Shown here piece after piece: positions 1-5,323 of a stretch of DNA of 7,211 nt. Under the pieces are notes generated by a model that was not told where the DNA came from, did no database searches, and saw only the letters and a list, made by a program, of their open reading frames with translations. This DNA comes from an uncultured Eubacteriales bacterium. GTDB taxonomy: Bacteria; Bacillota; Clostridia; Oscillospirales; CAG-272. How positions within the stretch are numbered: the stretch's first letter is position 1; every line of letters begins with the position of its first letter. Location of the stretch: NCBI GenBank assembly GCA_934481325.1, contig CAKSPL010000065.1, forward strand, positions 1-7,211. The letters run 5' to 3'. The position numbers and the translations under genes were made by a program.

Positions 1-596
1 TTCTCGTACACTTCATCATACAGCACCTTTTTGAGTGCCAACAGGTGTTCCGCGCCCGCACCCACTGTAACCAACACTCCGCCGGGGCGCAGCACGCGGC
101 AAAATTCCGCCTCGGACACCGGGGCAAACAGGGAAACCACGGCATCCACACTGCCGTCGGCAACCGGCAGGTCGAAAATCCCGGCTACGGCAAATCCGGT
201 GGAAAGCCCCGCCCGCGCGGCGGATTTTGCCGCAGCGTTGATTCCCTTTTTGGAAAGATCGATTCCGAAAACGCGATACCCCGCACCCGCCAGGAAATTG
301 GTATAGTACCCCTCTCCGCATCCTGCGTCAAGCACGGTATTTCCCGGGGCATATTCCCGCAAAAGCGAAAGGAGCTTTTCGGCAATCGGGCGATAAAAGC
401 CGGCACCGAGAAAGGCACGGCGCGCCGTAATCAGCGCACTGTCGTCACCGACGCCCGCCCCCGGAAGTGTGAGATTGACATATCCGCTTGCCGCCGCGTC
501 AAAGCAATGCCGCCGCGCGCCCATACAGAAAAAACTGCCGCCAAGCCGTTGGAGCGGTGCTTTACAGTGGGGGCAAACGAAAATTTCCTGTTCCAT
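1..596 (-). CDS. rlmA: 23S rRNA (guanine-N1)-methyltransferase, RlmA family (3' end beyond window)
   Basis: SAM-dependent enzyme that methylates N1 of a guanine in 23S rRNA helix 35 (G745 for RlmA-I, G748 for RlmA-II; Gram-positive members are usually RlmA-II). The 198 visible residues start with a zinc-binding motif: CPHC at 8-11, then Cys24 and His30, followed by HCFD and a GYVNL stretch at the position the family expects. SAM motif I is VLDAGCGEG at about 88-96, with acidic Asp113 ending the next strand (GID). The FAPVSEAEF, VLRPGG and EHLLALKKVLYDEVYE segments match the family's conserved C-terminal half; E. coli RlmA is about 269 residues, so roughly 70 are missing beyond position 1. The ATG at 596-594 follows an AAAGGG ribosome binding site by about six bases. 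One oddity is that Cys24 and His30 are six apart, where E. coli RlmA has four. Family assignment is firm; the exact target base is inferred. Confidence 0.9.
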   Translation of the reverse strand, partial: MEQEIFVCPHCKAPLQRLGGSFFCMGARRHCFDAAASGYVNLTLPGAGVGDDSALITARRAFLGAGFYRPIAEKLLSLLREYAPGNTVLDAGCGEGYYTNFLAGAGYRVFGIDLSKKGINAAAKSAARAGLSTGFAVAGIFDLPVADGSVDAVVSLFAPVSEAEFCRVLRPGGVLVTVGAGAEHLLALKKVLYDEVYE

Positions 597-608
597 AATT
601 CCCTTTCC

Positions 609-653
609 AAAACCGCTCCGTTTCGCGGAAATCCGCGGAAACGGAGCGGTTTT
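609..653 (-). terminator. Strong terminator-like hairpin in the rlmA leader
   Basis: The arms 609-628 and 633-653 pair over 15 bp, then a one-base bulge, then 5 bp, closed by the loop at 629-632 (aaat). The outer arm ends are AAAA and TTTT, so the RNA from either strand ends the stem with four U. It could end the htrA-regulator-kinase transcript 39 bases after the kinase stop. There is no U-run beyond the stem: on the minus strand the next bases are GGAAAGGG, the rlmA ribosome binding site. It also lies downstream of the promoter at 672-700, so it may instead be a leader hairpin or attenuator of rlmA. The structure is certain; its role is inferred. Confidence 0.7.
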
Positions 654-671
654 ACGGTTCTGTTTCGCTTT

Positions 672-700
672 ATTGTAGCACAAACCGGACTTTATTGCAA
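672..700 (-). promoter_or_regulatory. Candidate sigma-70/sigma-A promoter for rlmA
   Basis: Reading the minus strand, a -35 box TTGCAA (700-695) and a -10 box TACAAT (677-672) are separated by exactly 17 bases. Each differs from consensus (TTGACA, TATAAT) by one or two bases. The -35 box coincides with the last two sense codons (TTG CAA) of the histidine kinase gene. Transcription would start near 665, about a dozen bases before the hairpin at 653-609. This would let rlmA be expressed apart from the kinase operon. Prediction from sequence only. Confidence 0.6.
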
Positions 701-2191
701 GTCCTCCTCCTTTGGCGGTTCCGCCAGTGCAATCTCAAACCAAAACACACTGCCAACGCCGACCGCGCTTTCCACGCCGTAACGCGCCGCGTGCCTGTCC
801 AACACTTCCTTCACAATGGAAAGCCCCAGCCCCGAGCCGAGCGTGGCTTGCTGATGGAGCTTATCCGCGCGGTAATACCTGTCCCAAATCTGCGGAATCT
901 GCTCGGGCGGGATTCCGATTCCGGTATCCCGCACCGAAACGCGGGCATAGCCGTCCATCACCGTCAGCGTAACCGTAACCAACTTGTTCTGCCCGGTATA
1001 ATTGACCGCGTTATTGAGCAGGTTGTAAAGAACCTGCAGGAGCATCGTGCGATCCACGAAAATCATCACCGGTTCATCCGGCACGCGGTATTCCACGCGA
1101 TAGCCCTTATGGCGGAGCATCTGGTCATAACGCCCCACCGCGTCACGCACGGTTTCGGCAAGATCCAGCATCGTGCGGTTCAGTTTGACGGTACCCGCCT
1201 GCAATTTGGAAAGGTCCAGCAAATCACCCACCAGCTCGGTCAGCCGCTCGGTTTCGTCAATAATCAGCTGAATATTTTCAGGGGAGTTTTCCCCCGGGAT
1301 ATCCCGCATCATTTCACTGTACCCGCGAATCATCGTCAGCGGAGTGCGGAGATCGTGCGAAATATTGGCAATCAGCTCCTTTTGCAACCGATTGGTTTTC
1401 CCGATTTCATCGGCGGCAAAGTTCAGCGCACCCGCCAGTTCCTCTGCCTCGCGGTAGCCTTTTCCGGTAAAGTCCGCCGTGTAATCCCCTTTTGCCAGTT
1501 TTCCCGCCTTGGCGGTAATTGCCCGCAGGGGTCCTGCAATGGATTCCGACAAAAACAGCGTCAGCAGAACCGTCAGAATCAGCATCGCCCCGCACAGCAA
1601 GAAAAACTGCGTCTGCAAGGTATTGACGGTGGACGAAATCGGCGTCAGTTCGGTATCCAGCATCAGAAAATACTCGGTATCGCCCTCCGTAAAGTCCGTG
1701 GCATAAATCAGATTAATCAGATCCGTGCGAAGCCCCGGAAAGCGGAAATTCCCGTCCGGATCCCGAAGTCCGCCGGAAAACTGCACCCGTTTGGTATACT
1801 CGCCTCCGTTTTCCAGCGTTTTTTCACGAATACCCATCACCATATCGGAATCCATCGGATGGATGAAGCAACCGTAGATACTGGAAACGCCCTCCATTTC
1901 CTCCATTCCGCCGCTCGTCAGGCGGAAAACACGCACACAAATCAGCCGACCCGACACAATGTTCTCCAACTCCGCGGAAAAATCCTCCGAGCCGACCCGT
2001 GTGCGGATGGTAGCGGCAACGCTTTCCAGCTCGGAGGTTTTTTCACGGTCATAAAACACACCAAGCAAACGGATCTGTACCACCCAGACCGCAAGCAACA
2101 GCAATACCGCAAACAACAACAGCGTGAGAAACAGCTTCCAGCGTACGCTGATATGACGACGAGAAGCGCGGCGTTTTTTTGCCGCGCTCAT
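692..2191 (-). CDS. Two-transmembrane sensor histidine kinase (HAMP, HisKA, HATPase_c)
   Basis: Membrane sensor kinase of 499 residues that would autophosphorylate and pass phosphate to the regulator encoded just upstream. It has a basic cytoplasmic start (residues 5-19), TM1 about 20-40, an extracytoplasmic sensor about 43-193, TM2 about 196-216 and a HAMP linker about 217-270. The HisKA H-box SHDLRTP carries phospho-acceptor His279, with Asp280 and Thr283 fitting the HDxxT phosphatase motif. The ATPase domain shows the N-box (Asn390, Asn394), the G1 box DTGIGIP (422-428), an F-box-like WDRYYRAD (436-443) and the G2 box GSGLGLS (452-458), so it should be catalytically active. The ATG overlaps the regulator stop as ATGA, with a GAGG ribosome binding site seven bases upstream, which implies translational coupling. 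The stimulus is unknown; the neighbouring htrA suggests envelope or secretion stress. The sensor has two cysteines, Cys85 and Cys108. Confidence 0.95.
   Translation of the reverse strand: MSAAKKRRASRRHISVRWKLFLTLLLFAVLLLLAVWVVQIRLLGVFYDREKTSELESVAATIRTRVGSEDFSAELENIVSGRLICVRVFRLTSGGMEEMEGVSSIYGCFIHPMDSDMVMGIREKTLENGGEYTKRVQFSGGLRDPDGNFRFPGLRTDLINLIYATDFTEGDTEYFLMLDTELTPISSTVNTLQTQFFLLCGAMLILTVLLTLFLSESIAGPLRAITAKAGKLAKGDYTADFTGKGYREAEELAGALNFAADEIGKTNRLQKELIANISHDLRTPLTMIRGYSEMMRDIPGENSPENIQLIIDETERLTELVGDLLDLSKLQAGTVKLNRTMLDLAETVRDAVGRYDQMLRHKGYRVEYRVPDEPVMIFVDRTMLLQVLYNLLNNAVNYTGQNKLVTVTLTVMDGYARVSVRDTGIGIPPEQIPQIWDRYYRADKLHQQATLGSGLGLSIVKEVLDRHAARYGVESAVGVGSVFWFEIALAEPPKEEDLQ
2166..2187 (-). 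other. Perfect inverted repeat directly after the kinase start codon
   Basis: On the mRNA, the arms GCGCGGC and GCCGCGC (7 bp, all G-C) enclose an eight-base A-rich loop (AAAAAAAC). The hairpin begins two bases after the kinase AUG, within codons 2-9 (Ser-Ala-Ala-Lys-Lys-Arg-Arg-Ala). Such a structure could lower ribosome loading on the kinase relative to the regulator. It could equally be a by-product of GC-rich codons for a basic N-terminus. Confidence 0.5.
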
Positions 2192-2880
2192 TTGATTTCC
2201 TCAAAGCGGTAGCCTACGCCCCGCAGAGTTACAATATACTTGCTGAATCTGCCGAGAGACTTCCGCAGGAGCTTGATGTGGGTGTCCAGCGTGCGGGCAT
2301 CCCCGTAAAAATCATAGCCCCATACTTCGCTGATCAACTTCTCACGGGACAGTGCAATGTTCCGGTTGCGGATGAGGTAGAAAAACAGGTCGTATTCTTT
2401 GGGGGACATTTCCACCCGCTGTCCGTCGATATACACGATTCTGGCGGTCAGGTCCGCACGAAGCGCACCGCCCGCAAATTCCACAACCTCGTTTGCGGTG
2501 GGGGCGGCGGCTTTTGCGCGTTTGGAACGCCCCAATACCGCCTCCACACGCAGCATCAACTCACGGGGAGAAAAGGGCTTGACCACATAATCATCCGCCC
2601 CCGCCTCAAAGCCGTTGATTTTATCATACTCCTCGCCGCGAGCGGAGAGCATAATAATCGGCGTATCGGAAATTTTGCGGATTTCCTTGCAGGCGGAAAA
2701 ACCGTCCAGCTCCGGCATCATAATGTCCAGAATGATGATGTCAAACTTTTCGCGGCGGCAAAGAAGCACTGCCTCCATACCGTCCCCTGCCTCCGTTACG
2801 GTGTGTCCCTCAAATTCCGCATATTTGCGGATCACGGAACGGATACGCATTTCATCGTCTGCTACCAGAATGTGATACAT
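2188..2880 (-). CDS. OmpR/PhoB-family response regulator
   Basis: DNA-binding partner of the adjacent kinase, 230 residues, the usual length for the subfamily. The receiver domain (about 1-118) has the acidic pair Asp8/Asp9, phospho-acceptor Asp52 in ILDIMMPELDG, switch residues Ser79 and Tyr98, and Lys101 in the VVKPFSPREL motif. After a short Ala-rich linker (about 120-128), the winged-helix domain (about 130-228) shows MSPKEYDLFFYLI, a recognition-helix region with ARTLDTHIKLLRKSLG at 195-210, and the C-terminal hairpin TLRGVGYRFE. The ATG at 2880-2878 is preceded by AAAAGGAGA with eight bases between GGAG and ATG. The gene starts 26 bases after htrA and overlaps the kinase gene by four bases. 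Its targets cannot be read from sequence; the promoter of its own operon is a natural candidate. No orthologue symbol is assigned because many paralogues look alike. Confidence 0.96.
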   Translation of the reverse strand: MYHILVADDEMRIRSVIRKYAEFEGHTVTEAGDGMEAVLLCRREKFDIIILDIMMPELDGFSACKEIRKISDTPIIMLSARGEEYDKINGFEAGADDYVVKPFSPRELMLRVEAVLGRSKRAKAAAPTANEVVEFAGGALRADLTARIVYIDGQRVEMSPKEYDLFFYLIRNRNIALSREKLISEVWGYDFYGDARTLDTHIKLLRKSLGRFSKYIVTLRGVGYRFEEIK

Positions 2881-2906
2881 AGCTGTTTCTCCTTTTGATC
2901 TGAATT

Positions 2907-4316
2907 TTACTGTCCTTTGGGTTTATTTTCGGTCAGCGGAACCGTTACGGTCATCGTTTTTCCGTTCCGTTGAATATACACTTCCAGCGTGTCACCCACC
3001 TGATGGGAGGAAACGATTTTTTTCAGTTCCGCCTTGGTGGAAATGCTGACGCCGTCCACACTGAGAATAATGTCTCCGGTTTCCAGCACGCCGTTGGAGC
3101 CGGCATCGTATACATAAACCTTTAACACTTTCTGCCAACCGATGGAAGTAGAGAAATACTTCTCCGCAAATTCCGCGTTGATGGCAGGAACACCGCGCAC
3201 ATAGCCGTATTGCCACAGGTCATCTGCGGATTTCATTGCGGCGTCAATCGGGATGGCAAAGCCAAGCCCCTCCACGCCGGTGGCGGAATACTTTGCGTTT
3301 ACAATACCGATCAGTTCACCCGCTAGGTTGAACAGTCCGCCGCCGGAATTGCCGGAGTTGATGGCGGCATCGGTTTGAAGCAGGGTCATCGTCTCGCCTG
3401 TTTCCATCGTGACCTGTCTTGAAGTTGCGCTGATAATTCCGCGGGTTACGGTGCCGCCCAGCTCTCCCAGTGGGTTACCGATGGCAAATACCGTTTCGCC
3501 CGCCAGCAGGTTGGCACTCTTGCCGATGGGTGCCGCCGTCAGTTCCGCGGCGGGAGTAATGGTGAGTATCGCAATATCGCTGTTCTCGTCGGAACCGCGC
3601 ACGGTTGCCTCATACTCGGTTTGCTGATAGGCACCCCCATCGGTTTTGCTGTGGTCGGTTACGATGATGTGGATGTCGGTATACCCTTCCACCACGTGAT
3701 TATTGGTGATAATGATCCCGCTTTTGTCGATAATCACACCACTGCCCGCGCCCTGTGAAATGGTGCCGTATCCCGATCTTTTTGCCGTTACAATCTCCAC
3801 CACCGAATCCTGCACATCGGCAACCGCCTGTATCAGGGTTTTCGGCGTTCCCTGAACCGAGCCGTTGACAGTGGGACCCTCCGTGTTCTCGTTTTTCGGC
3901 AGAATGGTGGTGGAATAATCGCGCGTTGCCGCACCGCTGTCGTGTATCACGGACTGCGTTTTGTCAGCATCGGTGTTCGTATCGGAAAGATACGGGGCAT
4001 CAGTCTGATTGCCCCCCCCATTGCCCGCAAGAATGCGCTTTGCCACCATAGCACCGCCAAGGAGCATCAGAGAAGAAAACAGCACGCACACCGCGACAAT
4101 CGCGGCAATCAGTGCGATTTTTTTCTTTTTGCCGTTCTTTTTCCGGGTTGCTGTTCCGTTGAAATTTGCCTGCTCATTCTGATAGGAAACGCCATACCAT
4201 TGCGGGTTTTCAATCGGGGGGAAGCCGTTTTCCGCGCTCGTGCGGTTTTGGTTGGTTTGATTTTTGCTTTGGTCGGATTCCGGGGATGTGTTTTGAGAAA
4301 AATCATTGTTGTTCAT
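2907..4316 (-). CDS. htrA: HtrA/DegP-like membrane-anchored serine protease with one PDZ domain
   Basis: Trypsin-like (S1C) envelope quality-control protease of 469 residues acting outside the membrane. It has a hydrophilic cytoplasmic head rich in Asn, Gln and Ser (1-57), a Lys/Arg stop (58-66), one membrane helix (about 67-92), a disordered linker (95-158), the protease domain (about 160-365) and a PDZ domain (about 372-460). The catalytic triad is visible: His207 in TNNHVVEG, Asp247 in NSDIAIL, Ser324 in SGNSGGGL. The MNNND start is chosen because AAAGGAG lies 11 bases upstream; the frame stays open for 71 more codons, but these cross the divergent promoters and have no binding site. The PDZ loop after DAGSN is about three residues shorter than the common GSPAAKAGL form. 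It is first gene of an apparent operon with the two-component pair. The linker begins with Gly codons in a run of eight G (4012-4019). Confidence 0.95.
   Translation of the reverse strand: MNNNDFSQNTSPESDQSKNQTNQNRTSAENGFPPIENPQWYGVSYQNEQANFNGTATRKKNGKKKKIALIAAIVAVCVLFSSLMLLGGAMVAKRILAGNGGGNQTDAPYLSDTNTDADKTQSVIHDSGAATRDYSTTILPKNENTEGPTVNGSVQGTPKTLIQAVADVQDSVVEIVTAKRSGYGTISQGAGSGVIIDKSGIIITNNHVVEGYTDIHIIVTDHSKTDGGAYQQTEYEATVRGSDENSDIAILTITPAAELTAAPIGKSANLLAGETVFAIGNPLGELGGTVTRGIISATSRQVTMETGETMTLLQTDAAINSGNSGGGLFNLAGELIGIVNAKYSATGVEGLGFAIPIDAAMKSADDLWQYGYVRGVPAINAEFAEKYFSTSIGWQKVLKVYVYDAGSNGVLETGDIILSVDGVSISTKAELKKIVSSHQVGDTLEVYIQRNGKTMTVTVPLTENKPKGQ
4012..4019 (-). repeat. Mononucleotide run (8 G on the coding strand) inside htrA
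   Basis: Eight C on the plus strand, read as G8 in htrA, encode the Gly100-Gly101-Gly102 stretch between the membrane helix and the protease domain. Gain or loss of one base would shift frame before the catalytic domain, leaving only the anchor. The run is short for a contingency tract, so this is a possible slippage site only. It is intact and in frame here. Confidence 0.6.
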
Positions 4317-4327
4317 AATATGATTTA

Positions 4328-4334
4328 CTCCTTT
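4328..4334 (-). promoter_or_regulatory. Ribosome binding site that sets the htrA start
   Basis: AAAGGAG on the minus strand, 11 bases before the ATG at 4316-4314. The spacing is somewhat long, but no closer ATG, GTG or TTG lies in frame. It supports the 469-residue protein over the longer open frame. Confidence 0.75.
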
Positions 4335-4350
4335 CCCGTTTACTGACCAC

Positions 4351-4379
4351 AGTATACCGCGTTTTTGTGACGATTTGAT
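4351..4379 (-). promoter_or_regulatory. Candidate promoter of the htrA-regulator-kinase operon, weak -35
   Basis: On the minus strand a good -10 box TATACT lies at 4356-4351. Seventeen bases upstream the -35 position reads ATCAAA (4379-4374), a poor match to TTGACA, and there is no extended -10 TG. A good -10 with a poor -35 is typical of promoters that need an activator such as a phosphorylated OmpR-family regulator. Transcription would start near 4344, giving a leader of about 28 bases. It lies back to back with the queG promoter. Confidence 0.5.
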
Positions 4380-4383
4380 GATT
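4368..4383 (-). repeat. Imperfect tandem 8-mer at the htrA -35 region, possible operator
   Basis: Minus strand reads AATCATCA followed directly by AATCGTCA, one mismatch in eight. It covers the -35 position of the htrA promoter, where an OmpR-family activator often binds direct repeats. The spacing of 8 is shorter than the usual 10-11 bases for such sites, so the operator role is weak inference. Confidence 0.3.
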
Positions 4384-4429
4384 ATGCGGAAAAAATCGCT
4401 TGAAATGTAAAAAAACAGATTGCCCCGCA

Positions 4430-4458
4430 TTGAAAACTTCCTATTTTTATGATATACT
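4430..4458 (+). promoter_or_regulatory. Strong candidate promoter for the queG-addB operon
   Basis: The -35 box TTGAAA (4430-4435) and -10 box TATACT (4453-4458) have a 17-base spacer, with an extended -10 TG at 4450-4451. Transcription would start near 4465, leaving a leader of about 30 bases, too short for a riboswitch. A housekeeping-type, probably constitutive promoter is inferred. Confidence 0.75.
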
Positions 4459-4480
4459 GAAAACCAGAAACAATACCGAA

Positions 4481-4486
4481 AAGGAG
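4481..4486 (+). promoter_or_regulatory. Ribosome binding site that sets the queG start
   Basis: AAGGAG, nine bases before the ATG at 4496. It decides for the 275-residue start. An in-frame ATG at 4400 lies upstream of the promoter and could not be transcribed from it. Confidence 0.85.
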
Positions 4487-4495
4487 AAACGAAAA

Positions 4496-5323
4496 ATGCT
4501 GGAAACCATCCGCGCATTGCTTGCCGCAAACGGCATCATCCGCACGGCAACCATCCGGCTGGACAATTGCCGGATTCAGAAAAAATATCTGCTGGAGCAC
4601 GCGGGCATTGACAACGGCAGTGCCGTGATGTTTGCCGTACCTTATTATACCACGGAATGTGACAATCCTGCAAGGAATATTTCGGCGTATGCCGTCAGCG
4701 CGGATTATCACGCGTTTTTTTCCGCACTTTTTGATAACGCACTGCCGCTTCTGCGCGAAAAATTCCCGGAGAACCGGTTCGCCGGATTTACCGACCACTC
4801 CCCGATTGACGAGCGGGATGCGGCTGTGCGCTCCGGGCTTGGATTTATCGGCAATAATCATCTGCTGCTGACAAAGGAACATTCCTCCTTTGTATTTCTC
4901 GGGGAGATTATCACCGACGCACTCCTGCCCGCCCCTCCCGCACCGATTCTTTCCTGCAACGGTTGCGGGGCGTGCCTTGCCGCCTGCCCCGTGGGGCTTG
5001 ACGGCTGGAAATGCCTTTCGGCACTGACGCAGAAAAAAGGTACCTTTACCGAAGAGGAGGCATACGCGGTATTGAAAAACGGTTCTCTTTGGGGGTGTGA
5101 CCGCTGTCAGGAGGTCTGCCCGGTAACGAAGGCGGCAAGGGCGGCAGGCACGCTTTATTCCGAAATCGACTTTTTCAAAAACACCGCCGTGCCACACCTT
5201 GACCGCGCCACCCTTGACGCGATGGACGAAAAAGCCTTTTCGGCACGGGCGTACAGCTGGCGCGGGCGGGCGGTCATTGAGAGAAATATCCGATTGTTTG
5301 AAGAAAAGGAGGAGGGGAAATGA
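4496..5323 (+). CDS. queG: QueG-family iron-sulfur protein (epoxyqueuosine reductase-like), short form
   Basis: QueG reduces epoxyqueuosine to queuosine in the tRNA wobble position, using cobalamin and two [4Fe-4S] clusters. In this 275-residue protein the segment FTDHSPIDERDAAVRSGLGF (98-117) matches the family's active-site and cofactor region and runs on into IGNNH. Cluster cysteines follow QueG order: Cys154, Cys157, Cys160, Cys164 (then Pro), Cys173, and Cys201, Cys204, Cys208 in GCDRCQEVCP. The protein ends shortly after SWRGRAVIERN, where characterised QueG (about 380 residues) continues into a C-terminal HEAT-like region, which is absent here. The loop between Cys164 and Cys173 is also about seven residues shorter than in E. 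coli. Its stop overlaps the addB start (ATGA), and its acidic, lysine-rich last codons contain the addB ribosome binding site. Family membership is clear from the cysteine pattern; true epoxyqueuosine reductase activity is less certain, as short relatives could act on another corrinoid-linked reduction. Confidence 0.8.
   Translation: MLETIRALLAANGIIRTATIRLDNCRIQKKYLLEHAGIDNGSAVMFAVPYYTTECDNPARNISAYAVSADYHAFFSALFDNALPLLREKFPENRFAGFTDHSPIDERDAAVRSGLGFIGNNHLLLTKEHSSFVFLGEIITDALLPAPPAPILSCNGCGACLAACPVGLDGWKCLSALTQKKGTFTEEEAYAVLKNGSLWGCDRCQEVCPVTKAARAAGTLYSEIDFFKNTAVPHLDRATLDAMDEKAFSARAYSWRGRAVIERNIRLFEEKEEGK

Noticed and set aside
45..782. A 245-codon plus-strand open frame across rlmA and the hairpin
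   Set aside because: It runs through the rlmA coding region, the hairpin and the end of the kinase gene, with no recognisable protein features.
1295..1306. Palindrome cgggatatcccg inside the kinase gene
   Set aside because: It falls in ordinary kinase codons (Asp-Ile-Pro-Gly region), has no U-run or partner element, and is likely chance in GC-rich DNA.
695..2212. A 505-codon open frame on the plus strand, fully antisense to the histidine kinase
   Set aside because: Its translation is rich in His, Gln and Arg with no recognisable domain, while the opposite strand encodes a complete kinase with all motifs. It is a codon-bias shadow.
4400..4495. An upstream ATG giving a 307-residue QueG
   Set aside because: The ATG at 4400 lies upstream of the promoter at 4430-4458; the ATG at 4496 has a good binding site and fits the family's N-terminus.
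4459..4495. A preQ1 riboswitch before the QueG-like gene
   Set aside because: The predicted leader is only about 30 bases and shows no preQ1-I stem or A-rich tail pattern.
4317..4529. A 71-residue N-terminal extension of HtrA in the open frame
   Set aside because: It crosses both divergent promoters and the queG start, lacks a ribosome binding site, and the MNNND start has one.
4382..5197. A 271-codon minus-strand open frame opposite queG
   Set aside because: No ribosome binding site or domain, and the queG cysteine motifs are clear on the other strand.
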